Source: Parasutterella muris
GTDB taxonomy: Bacteria > Pseudomonadota > Gammaproteobacteria > Burkholderiales > Burkholderiaceae_F
Reading direction: 5' to 3'
DNA: 64,000 bases
Assembly (NCBI RefSeq): GCF_943193095.1
Contig: NZ_CALPCV010000014.1
Location: forward strand, 1 to 64,000
In this document: positions 43,792 to 52,998 of the stretch, piece by piece
How positions within the stretch are numbered: the first letter of the stretch is position 1
How the letters are laid out: each line of letters opens with the position of its first letter
Made by a program: the position numbers and the translations under genes
The notes under the pieces: generated by a model
Databases searched by the model: none
What the model was told of the DNA's origin: nothing
What the model saw: only the letters and a program-made list of their open reading frames with translations

Positions 43792-46301
43792 AATCTCAGC
43801 GAGCAGCGAAAATTGCATTCATTGTGTTGGCGGGCTGTCTCACGATCACGATGCTTTACATGCTGGCCAGCTTCATTCTGATGCGAATTTTCAATCTCCC
43901 GATTGAACAGTGCAGACCTTGGACGATCATCCAATACTGGATGACGTATCGAGGTTCGAGCTCGAAATTCATTCGCATTGCTGTCAATGTGTGCTTTCTG
44001 CTTCCTCCCGTTTTACTGGTTTCGGGCGTGATCTTTCTCATCGCTCAACGAAACAAACGACCGCTGCACGGAGCCGCCCGCTTTGCCAATGACGCAGAGG
44101 TGAAGAAGGCGGGTTTGATCGACCCGCCTGAGGGCCTCGAAAAAACTATTTTGGTCGGAAAATTCAAGAACCAATATTTGACATACGGGGGCTTTCAATT
44201 CGTTCTGTTGGCGGCTCCGACTCGAAGCGGTAAGGGCGTTGGTGTTGTCGTTCCGAACTGCCTGAATTACAGCGACAGTTTGGTTGTTCTTGACATCAAA
44301 GGTGAAAACTTTGACATCACTTCCGGATTCAGAAAGGCATGCGGACAGGAAGTTTTTCTTTTCTCTCCCTATGCTGAAGACGGAAAAACACATCGCTACA
44401 ATCCTCTGGATTACATCAGCACGTCCCCCGCTGAACGACTGGGTGACATTGATGCGATCGGGCAAGCCCTGTACGCCGGCGAAGGAAACAACGACAAGTT
44501 CTGGAGCGAAAATGCGAAGGACTTTTTCTGTGGCGTTTGTCTGTTCGTGCTTGAATCTCCGGAACTTCCCAACACACTGGGCGAAATCCTAAGACAAGCA
44601 TCCGGAAAGGGCAAACCGGTAAAAGAACACCTTTTCGAGAAAATTCAGCAGGCTCAGGAAGCCGGAAGACCCTACTCGAGCAACTGCGTTGACGCCCTCA
44701 ACCGAGTTCTCAGTAACTCGGAAAACACACTGGCCGGTATCGTTGCGACGTTCAACACAGCGCTGCTGTCGTTTCAAAATCCCAAGGTCGATCTCGCGAC
44801 AAGCGCCTCGGATTTTGATTTGAGAGAGGTTCGGCGAAAAAGAATGAGCGTCTATTTCAAAATTGAGCCCACGAAGCTCAAGGATGCCAGGGTTTTGATC
44901 AACCTCTTTTTTGATCAGCTTTTGAACCTGAACACGCGAACCCTCCCCTCTCAGGATAAAACCCTGAAGTATCAATGCCTCGTTCTGTTGGACGAAATGA
45001 CATCCATCGGCACTGTCAGCATGATCAAACAGGCTGTTTCGTATATGGCGGGCTACAACATGCGTCTTTTGACGATCATCCAAAACAAGTCACAGCTTGA
45101 AGACGTTTATGGAAAAGCCGGTGCCATCACGCTGCTTTCAAACCACGCGCTCATGATTATGTACGCGCCGAGTCCTGCAACTCAATCTGACGCAAACGAA
45201 TACTCAGAAATGCTCGGCTTCCAGACGGTTAAAAGCAAATCTCGCTCCAGTGGCAAAGGCGGCGGTTCAACGAGTGAGTCTGATCAAAGACGAGCGTTGA
45301 TGCTTCCGCAGGAAATCCGCGAACTGGGTCAGGATAACGAAATCGTCACACTTGAAAACACGAAACCGATCTTTTGCAAAAAAATTAAGTACTACGAGGA
45401 CCCTGTTTTCACTAAGCGAGCCAATTGGCAGGTTCCGGAAATTCCTTTCAGGGACGTTGATCTCTTTGTCGCCAAGCTCGAAGCGCGAATCAGAGCAGCC
45501 ACTGAAAGCGAACTTTCAGATGCAAACATTTCTTCTTCAATCGTCACAGGTGACACTTCGCTTCCCGATGACATGAAGAATCTACCTGATTCAGCCTGGA
45601 GTCAGGATCAAATTGAAGATTATGTGGAAAATCTCATGACCCGCAGCATTCCTCAGTCGATCTCAAATTTTGATGCGCTCAAAAATGTTCGCAGTTCCGT
45701 TGGGGAAAATCTGGGGACCCTTGAGAGAATGAACTCCGCTGCTCAGCAAACCGCCGCAGACAGCGAAACGAAAGAATCAGCACAAGAGCCAAAGAGTGAA
45801 TCCAAAGAACAAAGCGATGATCTTTTGAGTGTTCTGGAAGATTGCGGACTCGATGAGGACGATGAGGAGAGTTCCGATCCGATCTCTGATGCGGCTGAAA
45901 AAAGCGAGACGGAAGCTCAGACAGATGCCGATCAAATCCTGATTAATGCCGAGATCACCGCCAATACGGTTTCCACCGTCGAAAAAAACGAAGAAGGCTC
46001 AGAGAAGCAGCTCAACGTTCAGAGAACAGTAGAAGCCAATGTCAATGCCAGCATCGAAGCTGCCGACTGGAGCGAGGAAACGTGTGCAAGATTCGTGACG
46101 AGTCTGGTTGAGCAAATCAAGAAACAGCTTCACGACTCTCCGAGCTCAGCTGATACAACCGAGTCAGCTGATACATCCGAATCACCCGACACAACCGAGT
46201 CATCCGAGCCCCTCGGCCGAGTCGATTTTGCCAACATAAAAAAAATCAGAAATTCATATCGCAGAGCCGGAAAAAACCCGCTTTTCCGACCCTCTGTTTA
46301 G
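43788..46301 (+). CDS. virD4: VirD4/TraG coupling protein with long acidic C-terminal extension
   Basis: 837 residues. Two N-terminal membrane helices, Walker A APTRSGKGVGVVVPN (about 141-155), VVLDIKGENF as the family motif, and Walker B LVLLDEMTSIG. From ~600 a ~230-residue acidic, Ser/Thr/Glu-rich tail with short repeats (ADTTESADTSESPDTTES) extends past the usual length. It brings the relaxase-DNA complex and protein substrates to the channel. Overlaps virB11 by ATGA. The acidic tail might contact basic substrate signals. Confidence 0.95.
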   Translation: MKSQRAAKIAFIVLAGCLTITMLYMLASFILMRIFNLPIEQCRPWTIIQYWMTYRGSSSKFIRIAVNVCFLLPPVLLVSGVIFLIAQRNKRPLHGAARFANDAEVKKAGLIDPPEGLEKTILVGKFKNQYLTYGGFQFVLLAAPTRSGKGVGVVVPNCLNYSDSLVVLDIKGENFDITSGFRKACGQEVFLFSPYAEDGKTHRYNPLDYISTSPAERLGDIDAIGQALYAGEGNNDKFWSENAKDFFCGVCLFVLESPELPNTLGEILRQASGKGKPVKEHLFEKIQQAQEAGRPYSSNCVDALNRVLSNSENTLAGIVATFNTALLSFQNPKVDLATSASDFDLREVRRKRMSVYFKIEPTKLKDARVLINLFFDQLLNLNTRTLPSQDKTLKYQCLVLLDEMTSIGTVSMIKQAVSYMAGYNMRLLTIIQNKSQLEDVYGKAGAITLLSNHALMIMYAPSPATQSDANEYSEMLGFQTVKSKSRSSGKGGGSTSESDQRRALMLPQEIRELGQDNEIVTLENTKPIFCKKIKYYEDPVFTKRANWQVPEIPFRDVDLFVAKLEARIRAATESELSDANISSSIVTGDTSLPDDMKNLPDSAWSQDQIEDYVENLMTRSIPQSISNFDALKNVRSSVGENLGTLERMNSAAQQTAADSETKESAQEPKSESKEQSDDLLSVLEDCGLDEDDEESSDPISDAAEKSETEAQTDADQILINAEITANTVSTVEKNEEGSEKQLNVQRTVEANVNASIEAADWSEETCARFVTSLVEQIKKQLHDSPSSADTTESADTSESPDTTESSEPLGRVDFANIKKIRNSYRRAGKNPLFRPSV

Positions 46302-46325
46302 TCACTGCGGGATACGAGATTAACT

Positions 46326-46748
46326 ATGGATTACAAACCGTTCAGCAACACCGTCGTCGTGTTCAAAGAGCCGACAGTCAACAAGATCGTTCCCAAGAGC
46401 GGTCAGCGCGCCGGAAAAGACACTTTCGTTGTCGAATTCAAAGCCTACCATCCGACTTTTGAAAAAAAGCAGGACGGCTCGTTTGAACGCAAGGATTCTG
46501 TTTTTTTCACCGTTCAACAGTTTTTCGGTTCTGAAAAAACAGCCAATACCCTTGCTCAGCATGTCAAGGAGGGCATGACGCTCGAAGTTCGCGGCGATTG
46601 CGTTGAGAAAAGTTTCCAAGGCAGGGACGGAACTTCTAAAACAGAAAACATCATCACTGCTAAGGGGATTGCGGCCTCTTTGACGCAGCCGGGACTTTCT
46701 GTCAGCTACGAAAAACCCAAGGCTAAGTCTAAAGGCCAAGAGCGATAA
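46326..46748 (+). CDS. ssb: Element-encoded single-stranded DNA-binding protein
   Basis: 140 residues with an OB-fold-like order (TFVVEFKAYHPTFEKKQDGSFERKDSVFFTVQQFFGSEKTANTLAQHVKEGMTLEVRGDCVEKSF). The aromatic and basic positions suit ssDNA binding. It lacks the acidic DIPF tip of housekeeping SSB and ends AKSKGQER. Useful for protecting transferred single strands. Confidence 0.8.
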   Translation: MDYKPFSNTVVVFKEPTVNKIVPKSGQRAGKDTFVVEFKAYHPTFEKKQDGSFERKDSVFFTVQQFFGSEKTANTLAQHVKEGMTLEVRGDCVEKSFQGRDGTSKTENIITAKGIAASLTQPGLSVSYEKPKAKSKGQER

Positions 46749-46809
46749 AAAGTTTCATTTGAGCCCAACCCCTCTTTTATGGAGGGAGGGCTCCTTCCCG
46801 GGGAAACAC

Positions 46810-47043
46810 ATGAGGACCACAACCACTGAAAACATCAAAATCATCATCAATGTTTTCATCAAAAAACTATGCGAAGAGCAAGCGGAAAAAAGACTCAGCA
46901 TGTCGGAGACAGAAGCCGCCGAGTTCGGAGTGTTTGATGAAACGGCGCTGGAAGAGCAGCAAAAGGATAAATTTTACGAATCCTTTGTCTTAAAGAGTTT
47001 TGCAAAAGTTCCTTCCGGAGGCGAGTATGAAGAAAGCCAGTAA
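46810..47043 (+). CDS. Hypothetical protein
   Basis: 77 residues from the ATG at 46810 (GGGGAAACAC upstream); a longer in-frame opening from 46759 crosses a hairpin (GGGAGG...CCTTCCC) and lacks a good start. The product is acidic and helical (NIKIIINVFIKKLCEEQAEKRLSMSETEAAEFGVFDETALEEQ). It overlaps the ArdC-like start by 17 bases. Function unknown. Confidence 0.6.
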   Translation: MRTTTTENIKIIINVFIKKLCEEQAEKRLSMSETEAAEFGVFDETALEEQQKDKFYESFVLKSFAKVPSGGEYEESQ

Positions 47044-48124
47044 AGGGAACAACAAATTTTTCAATGATTATGTCCAGAGCGTTGCCGAACTTTTCATTAA
47101 CGAACTGGAAAAAAACAATGCTCCTTGGCAGAAATCATGGACGGCAGCTGAACTGCCTCAGAGCGCTGTTTCCGGACAGCCCTACAGAGGCGTCAATTTG
47201 CTTTATCTCATGGCTGCGCAAATGTCCAACGGGTTTTCAGACCCCCGCTGGATCACATTCAAGCAGGCTAAAGAGCTTGGAGGAAGCGTTAAAAAAGGTG
47301 AGCACGGCACCCAATGCATTTTCTGGAAAAAATTGCTGGTAGAAGGTCCGGAAAACAGCACTCAGGAAACGTCTTGCAAACAGACTGAAACCCGGCTGAT
47401 CCCCTGTCCGTTCACAATTTTCAATGTGGAACAATGTAACGATTTGAAGCTGGAGCCGCTAGCTCCTCAGAATCGTGAATGGACGCCGATAGAAGCCGCT
47501 GAAAGGCTGCTCAAAGCCTCAAAGGCAACGATCCTGGAATAGGTCCAGGATAGCGCATTCTACAGCCCTACAGCGGATGTCATCGTTCTGCCCTCGCGCA
47601 AACAGTTTAAGAGCGCAGAGGGGTTCTACGACACGGCACTTCACGAACTTGGTCATTGGACAGGACACTCCAGCCGCCTAAACCGGGACATGAGCGGAGG
47701 ATTCGGCAGCCAAAAATACGCAAGAGAGGAACTTCGGGCCGAGATTTCTTCCTTCATGGTTGGTTCCGCAATTGGTCTTGCGCACGACTGCTCCAGGCAT
47801 TCCGGTTACGTTTCATCGTGGCTTCAAGTCCTGCGCAAGGACCCGAAAGAGATTTTCCGAGCCGCAGCAGATGCGGAAAAAATCAAGAGTTTCATTTTCG
47901 GGCTCGACAAAAATTTAAACCTTGCTGAAGAAACAAAGGAAAGCAGCAAACAACAGAAGACAAAAAACGATCTCTCTCAAATTGCACCGGAATTTTTAAA
48001 ACTTTCTGAAGCAGAGAGAAAAGGCGTTGCAGCCAGAATTGCAGGGGCTTTGAACATCAGAGAACCTGTGAACGCCTATAGGATTCCCGGAAAAACACCG
48101 CAAAGAAAGGAACAGGAAAGATGA
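47027..48124 (+). pseudogene. ardC: ArdC-like antirestriction protein interrupted by an amber codon
   Basis: The reading frame is intact from 47027 (GGAGG 5 bases upstream) to 48124 except for one in-frame TAG at 47540-47542. The N-terminal ssDNA-binding domain is present (APWQKSW, QPYRGVNLLYLMAAQ, DPRWITFKQAKELGGSVKKGEHGT). After the TAG comes the metallopeptidase-like domain: AFYSPTADVIVLPSRKQFKSAEGFYDTALHELGHWTGH with HExxH. Both halves are well conserved, which is unusual for a dead gene. Full length would be 365 residues; the halves alone are 171 and about 193. ArdC proteins protect incoming ssDNA from restriction. The TAG sits in the loop of a perfect hairpin. Confidence 0.82.
47531..47551 (+). 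promoter_or_regulatory. Perfect hairpin with the ArdC amber codon in its loop
   Basis: ATCCTGGA (47531-47538), loop ATAGG (47539-47543), TCCAGGAT (47544-47551). The in-frame TAG occupies loop positions 2-4. It could mark a recoding site or the footprint of a small inverted duplication. Confidence 0.7.
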
Positions 48125-49995
48125 AATTATGGATTGCTGAAAAACCAAGCGTGGCTAAAGCGATTTGCGCCGAATTAGGGATTGTCAAAAAAGGAGCCGG
48201 TTTCAACGAATGCAAGGGAGGAAACGTTGTGACTTGGTGTTTTGGCCATTTGCTCGAACAGGCTGAACCGGATTTTTATACGGACGCAGACATTCCGGTC
48301 AATAAGAAAGGAAAAAAAATCTGGCGAATGAAAGACTTGCCGATTTTCCCGAAAATTTGGAAATTGAACGCGAAAAACGACAAGGGAGTCAAAGCTCAGC
48401 TCAAGACAATTAAAGGGCTCCTCGTTCGGGCGGACATTGTTGTCAACTGCGGCGACCCGGACAGGGAGGGACAGCTGTTAGTAGACGAGATTTTAGAGTT
48501 TTTTAAGTATCGAAAATCTGTTCAGCGTTTCTGGGTGTCCGCACAAGATTCAGCCTCAATTCGCAAGGGTTTAGCTTCACTTCAGCCCAATGCTAAATTC
48601 AAAGGAATGAAACTTGCAGCGGAAGGCAGAAGCCGCGCCGATTGGCTTCTGGGAATGAATCTCACAAGGGCCCTCACTCTTGCCCATTCAACGAATCAAC
48701 AGAGACGGCTGATTGCTGTCGGTCGCGTCCAAACTCCGACACTGGCACTGGTTGCGCAAAGAGACGAACTTGTTAAAAATTTCAAGCCACTGCCTTTCTA
48801 CAACCTGCGCTCGCTGCTTTCCAGCGGTTCAGCTTCGTTCACAGCAACTTGGAAACCGTCTGAAGGGCAAATCGGTTTGGACAGTGAGAAAAGGCTGATC
48901 AGCAGCGAAGAAGCGAAAAAACTTTTCAATGAACTCTCAAATGCTCAGAGTGCGACCGTACTGAAAGCTGAGAAGACGGCGAAAAAAACATCTCAGCCAA
49001 AAGTTTTCTCATTGGCGGACATCCAGCTTGAAGCCAGCAACCGATTTGGTTTTACAGCGCAGGAAACGCTTGACACTTGCCAGAGTCTGTACGAAGTTCA
49101 CAAGATTGCGAGCTATCCGAGAAGCGACTGTCAGTTTCTTCCTGAATCGCAGCATTCTGACGCAGCATCTGTGCTCTCCGCTATCGCAAAAACAGACCCT
49201 CAGCTCGCGAGCCTGACTCAGAAGGCCAACCCAAACATAAAATCAGCGACTTGGAATGATCAGAAAATTACTGCGCATCACGGAATTATTCCAACCCAGC
49301 AATCTGCTGACTGGTCAAAACTTACCGAGAAAGAAAAGAAAATTTACGAACTGATTGCCCGAAGATATTTGGCTCAATTTTTCCCTGAGCATTCTTTCGA
49401 CGCTTCTTCTATTAGCCTCAAAATCAAAAATGAGACATTTTCCGTAACCGGAACATTCACAACAAATGCCGGCTGGAAAGTGGTCTACGGAGATTTTTCC
49501 GCCGAAGAGGAAAAAGAGGAAAGCAATCAAAGTCTGCCCGCTCTTCGGGTAGGCTCAGTAATCCCGGTGAAAAAGATCGAGATCGTTCAAGACAAAACAA
49601 AAGCACCGGCCTTCTTCACAGAGGGTTCTTTGATCGCGGCAATGGAGAAAATTCATAACGTCGTCGAAAATCCGGAACACAAAAAACTTTTAAAAGACGG
49701 TGACGGCATTGGAACTCCTGCAACACGGGCTGCAATTATCACAGAATTGAAAAATAAAGGCTATTTAGAGTCAAAGGGGAAGAAAATCCATGCAACTCAG
49801 GAGGGTGTTGCACTTCTTGATCTAGTGCCGGCACGTGTGAAAAATCCGGTTCTCACTGCGATTTTCGAGCGAAAACTGAAGGAAGTTGAAGCCGGAAAAA
49901 CTGAACTTGAATCGTTTTTGCAAGCTCAGAAAAAGTTCATTCAGCAAGAGGTGTCGAAGGCTAAAGCGCTGCTGGAAGAGAAATCTGCAAAATGA
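48121..49995 (+). CDS. topB: Type IA DNA topoisomerase (TopB/TraE-like)
   Basis: 624 residues. Toprim domain (WIAEKPSVAKAICAELG; NCGDPDREGQLLVDEIL), the HRLVGRVQTPTLALV-type region (RLIAVGRVQTPTLALV), and catalytic Tyr332 in IASYPRSDCQFLP. The GIGTPATRAAIITELKNKGYL block is also intact. No zinc fingers at the end. Topoisomerase III homologues are common next to relaxase genes and may resolve transfer intermediates. Overlaps both neighbours by ATGA. Confidence 0.95.
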   Translation: MKLWIAEKPSVAKAICAELGIVKKGAGFNECKGGNVVTWCFGHLLEQAEPDFYTDADIPVNKKGKKIWRMKDLPIFPKIWKLNAKNDKGVKAQLKTIKGLLVRADIVVNCGDPDREGQLLVDEILEFFKYRKSVQRFWVSAQDSASIRKGLASLQPNAKFKGMKLAAEGRSRADWLLGMNLTRALTLAHSTNQQRRLIAVGRVQTPTLALVAQRDELVKNFKPLPFYNLRSLLSSGSASFTATWKPSEGQIGLDSEKRLISSEEAKKLFNELSNAQSATVLKAEKTAKKTSQPKVFSLADIQLEASNRFGFTAQETLDTCQSLYEVHKIASYPRSDCQFLPESQHSDAASVLSAIAKTDPQLASLTQKANPNIKSATWNDQKITAHHGIIPTQQSADWSKLTEKEKKIYELIARRYLAQFFPEHSFDASSISLKIKNETFSVTGTFTTNAGWKVVYGDFSAEEEKEESNQSLPALRVGSVIPVKKIEIVQDKTKAPAFFTEGSLIAAMEKIHNVVENPEHKKLLKDGDGIGTPATRAAIITELKNKGYLESKGKKIHATQEGVALLDLVPARVKNPVLTAIFERKLKEVEAGKTELESFLQAQKKFIQQEVSKAKALLEEKSAK

Positions 49996-51101
49996 AAGAC
50001 AATCCTTTTCTTGACGATTTGTTTCCGGATGCGTTCCGAGCACGTAAAGGTCGAGTTGCCCGCTCATTTGAGCACGTTCCAAGTACCGCGGCTTTTCGCT
50101 TTTCTGCGCTTTCATCGCGAAAGAAAGCTGAAGGCGTGGCAAATAACCGGGCAGAGGTCATGCTGCGCATCGGAGCGGCCAATGTAAAAAGTTATTTGCA
50201 TGTCATTAAGACAGCCGATTACGTTGCGCGTCACGGGAAAATTGAACTGCGAGATCAGGACGGTCAAGTTTTTTTTGATAAAGCCGCTTACCGACAGAAA
50301 CTGTATGACTGGAAAATTCTTTCTGCAATGGGTGACGGAGAATCAAAAAAGGGACACGTGCGCCGAATCATACTTTCAATGCCGCAGGGAACGGATGTTG
50401 AGAAATTCAAGTCCGGCTGCAACGACTGGGCTAAAGAGATGCTGAGCGGCTTTGACTATTTGATCGCGTTTCACACCGCGGAAAATGATGAAAAAACAAC
50501 TCAGCCGCACTGCCACATTCTCGTGCGCACGCTTAACAAGGAAGGAAAAAGATTCCATCTCGACAACGGAGAATTTCAGGCATTTCGTGAGCATTTTGCG
50601 AGCTGTTTAATTCGTTACGGAATTGAGGCAAATGCGACTCGTCGTTGGTCGAGAGGAAGGACGGAAAAAGCCGTTTCTCAGGCGGAGCATCATGTTTCAA
50701 AGAACCGCAGTTTGAGCAATGAAGATCGAGCCCGCATCTACGCCATGAGCAAAAAACGGGACCTGCTGCGACGACAGAAATCACGCATCGAAAATGTCGT
50801 CTCAGCAAGCCGCCGTGGAAAACCCATCGAAGACCACCCGTCAATTGTGAAAGCAAAAAAGACAAGGAAACGAGTCGCCGAACTTGTAAGCAATGCCGTT
50901 GAAGTTTTGAACTCTTCGGACGAAACCGACGATCGGATTCTGGCTGAGAAACTTTCCTCCAGATACAAGCATCTCGCTCCCGTCGAAAGCGCAGAACAGC
51001 GGATGCTTCGAGAGCTGAACGAAGCTAAGGCCAAAACAATTAAGCGAATGCAGGCAATGAAAAAACGCCAAAGGAAGGCCGATCCGATAAAATATAGATA
51101 G
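49992..51101 (+). CDS. mobA: MobP-type relaxase
   Basis: 369 residues. Candidate catalytic Tyr77 in TADYVARHGKIELRD. Metal-binding histidines H161 (AFHTAEND) and H173/H175 (TQPHCHILV), the three-histidine motif of relaxases. The C-terminal half is basic and helical with no helicase or primase domain, so only nicking and transfer are expected. The partner MobC-like gene is far away at 3674-4240 on the other strand. Confidence 0.9.
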   Translation: MKDNPFLDDLFPDAFRARKGRVARSFEHVPSTAAFRFSALSSRKKAEGVANNRAEVMLRIGAANVKSYLHVIKTADYVARHGKIELRDQDGQVFFDKAAYRQKLYDWKILSAMGDGESKKGHVRRIILSMPQGTDVEKFKSGCNDWAKEMLSGFDYLIAFHTAENDEKTTQPHCHILVRTLNKEGKRFHLDNGEFQAFREHFASCLIRYGIEANATRRWSRGRTEKAVSQAEHHVSKNRSLSNEDRARIYAMSKKRDLLRRQKSRIENVVSASRRGKPIEDHPSIVKAKKTRKRVAELVSNAVEVLNSSDETDDRILAEKLSSRYKHLAPVESAEQRMLRELNEAKAKTIKRMQAMKKRQRKADPIKYR

Positions 51102-51134
51102 ATTAAACATCTGACAAATTCTGGGCAATCTTCT

Positions 51135-51893
51135 ATGAAGCAACATTTGAACGGGATCTATTGGAAGAGCAACTCTTTCAAGTTTGAGCTGCCGTACATT
51201 GGTGATACTTTGAAAAGTTGCTGTATTTTCCGAAAAAACATTGTTGAGATCACATGGAACTCAATGCGGTCCTTGGAAAATAACCCAACAACTCTCCCTC
51301 AAACCGCAACTATTCTGTCCGGGCAGTCGGTGGGAGGGATCAGTATCTTTGATCTAATGCAGGTTAAAAATTATGCGGACGGAGCCAAACTTCTCTTAGC
51401 GCTGCTTCAGCAGAAAAAATTTGATTTATCGACTTCCACTGCTTGTGCAATCCATAAGTTCGTAGGCAAAGAAGATGCGTTGGAGTGGGGAGTGATTCGT
51501 AATAAAGATGTCAGTCTGCACAATATTTCTTTCGTTCCACCAACTCAAAACTTAAGCAGAATTATCGAAGACGGACTCAAGTACCTAAAAACTGAGATTC
51601 ATAACCCGGTAGAAAGGGCTATTGGCGTGTTTTTGTTTTTAGCAAGAAACCAGCCTTTTTACGATGCAAATAAACGAACTGCCTCTTTAATGATGAACGG
51701 TTCATTAATGAACGACGGATATTTTCCGATTACCGTTCTCAATAAAAACTCAGAACAGTTTCATGAAAAATTAGGGCAGTTTTATGAGTCCGGCAATGCC
51801 AATCCGATGTTTGAATTTTTTAGCATGACTATCAATGAGCTGTACACAAAAAAACAAAGGACAGACTTTCAAAAAAGAGACCCAGAAAAATAG
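51135..51893 (+). CDS. Fic-fold protein with altered active site
   Basis: 252 residues. N-terminal SMRSLENNPTTLPQTATIL resembles the inhibitory-helix region of Fic proteins, and QPFYDANKRTASLMMN is the Fic motif. The first His of the canonical HPFxDGN is Gln and the Gly is Ala, so ordinary AMP transfer may be lost or changed; similar Gln-bearing Fic proteins exist. The following small gene could be its partner. Cytoplasmic. Confidence 0.8.
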   Translation: MKQHLNGIYWKSNSFKFELPYIGDTLKSCCIFRKNIVEITWNSMRSLENNPTTLPQTATILSGQSVGGISIFDLMQVKNYADGAKLLLALLQQKKFDLSTSTACAIHKFVGKEDALEWGVIRNKDVSLHNISFVPPTQNLSRIIEDGLKYLKTEIHNPVERAIGVFLFLARNQPFYDANKRTASLMMNGSLMNDGYFPITVLNKNSEQFHEKLGQFYESGNANPMFEFFSMTINELYTKKQRTDFQKRDPEK

Positions 51894-51902
51894 GAACGGA
51901 GA

Positions 51903-52190
51903 ATGAATAAGGCAGAAATTGAAAACTGGATAGAATTCATAGATACCCATCGAGGGGTCGAGCTTGAATCAATTGAGCTTTCACTGGAAGATTTTCTGAA
52001 AATTTTAAAAACCCTAAACGACCCATTTTGCACTGTGAACTCGGCTGCAAAGCATATGTGCCTCAGCTTGATTTGGCTTTACTCTGAGCAGAAGTTCCAG
52101 AAGAAAATGGGCATTTACAACGCTATTAAGCAAAACAACTTCAACCAAATATTGGAGGAATGTAAAAATGAACAAACAGGAATTAGTTGA
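51903..52190 (+). CDS. Small helical protein, possible Fic partner
   Basis: 95 residues, GGAG 5 bases before ATG, starting 9 bases after the Fic stop and overlapping HU by 23 bases. It is helical and acidic (IENWIEFIDTHRGVELESIELSLEDFLKILKTL). Small proteins paired with Fic toxins often act as antitoxins, but no known motif is visible. Confidence 0.6.
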   Translation: MNKAEIENWIEFIDTHRGVELESIELSLEDFLKILKTLNDPFCTVNSAAKHMCLSLIWLYSEQKFQKKMGIYNAIKQNNFNQILEECKNEQTGIS

Positions 52191-52443
52191 AAAAGTCGCT
52201 GAAAAATCCGGAATCAGCAAAAGCCAGTCCGCTAAAACAATCAATGCTGTTTTAGAAACTGTCACCGAAGAGCTGGTTAACGGAGGTTGCGTTAATCTCA
52301 TCGGTTTCGGCAACTTCAAGGTCACCGATCGCAAATCTCGCCCGGGCCGTAATCCCACAACAGGAGAAGTCATTGAGATTCCTGCTGCCAAAGTACCGCG
52401 TTTTACGCCGGGAAAAGCGCTCAAAGATTCAGTCAATAAATAA
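52168..52443 (+). CDS. hup: HU-family DNA-binding protein
   Basis: 91 residues. MNKQELVEKVAEKSGISKSQSAKTINAVLETV, then LIGFGNFKVTDRKSRPGRNPTTGEVIEIPAAKVPRFTPGKALK: a complete HU. It bends DNA, possibly for element recombination or transfer. Ribosome site TTGGAGG lies inside the preceding gene. Two terminators follow, closing the plus-strand run. Confidence 0.95.
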   Translation: MNKQELVEKVAEKSGISKSQSAKTINAVLETVTEELVNGGCVNLIGFGNFKVTDRKSRPGRNPTTGEVIEIPAAKVPRFTPGKALKDSVNK

Positions 52444-52446
52444 TCT

Positions 52447-52522
52447 ACAGGCCCGGTTAGGGCCTGTATCTTGCTGGTTGTCACGTGCAGATCAAAACAA
52501 CAATGATCTGCACGTTTTTTTT
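52447..52522 (+). terminator. Two tandem intrinsic terminators after hup
   Basis: First stem ACAGGCC/GGCCTGT (52447-52453, 52461-52467), without a T-run. Second is a perfect stem ACGTGCAGATC (52483-52493) with GATCTGCACGT (52505-52515), followed by eight T through 52522. They mark the end of the element's long plus-strand block. Confidence 0.9.
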
Positions 52523-52998
52523 CTCATATCGTTTGAATGAGCAAATTGGAAGTAGTGTTAAAAAAATCGGAAAAATTCGTTTTTAGATGAAATATCCCCA
52601 AAAAATATGGTACCTTTCATGGTTCTTATTTTTATTAAAATTTATAACTAATTGATTTATAAATAGTATAAACTCTCTCCTTCTCCGCCAACCTTCTCAT
52701 TATTTTCCCCAGCCTTATTAGCTATCGTTGAATATCTGTAATCCCAATCACAACGGGCGTTTCCCTGTTGCCCTACATCATTGGATGTTATTAGTATTCA
52801 TTGAATTCGAATTATTGAATTTGCGTTGCTTAGATACAAAAACTACTTCACTTTGAAGCTAAAGGCATTGTTCTTTGGATTTGCTGATTGAGTTGCTTAG
52901 AGCGTTAGGGTAGAAAGTTTTTTGAGGGAAAATGCGGTTGAATGCTTTACATGCGCCATAGCATAATCCCATAGATAATCTCTCTGTAGAACCTCATA
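52523..52998. other. Gene-free boundary stretch between element and chromosome
   Basis: About 475 bases, A+T-rich in the first part, with no coding frame I can support. It contains the tRNA-end-like sequence at 52674-52690. The remainder should carry the promoter of the histidine kinase at 52999, which I could not place with confidence. Confidence 0.5.
52674..52690 (+). other. Candidate attachment site resembling a tRNA-Ser 3' end
   Basis: TCTCTCCTTCTCCGCCA resembles the 3' end of serine tRNA genes including CCA. It stands just after the last element gene and its terminators and before chromosomal-type genes, where an att site would be expected. No complete tRNA gene precedes it and no second copy was found in the window. 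Confidence 0.35.
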
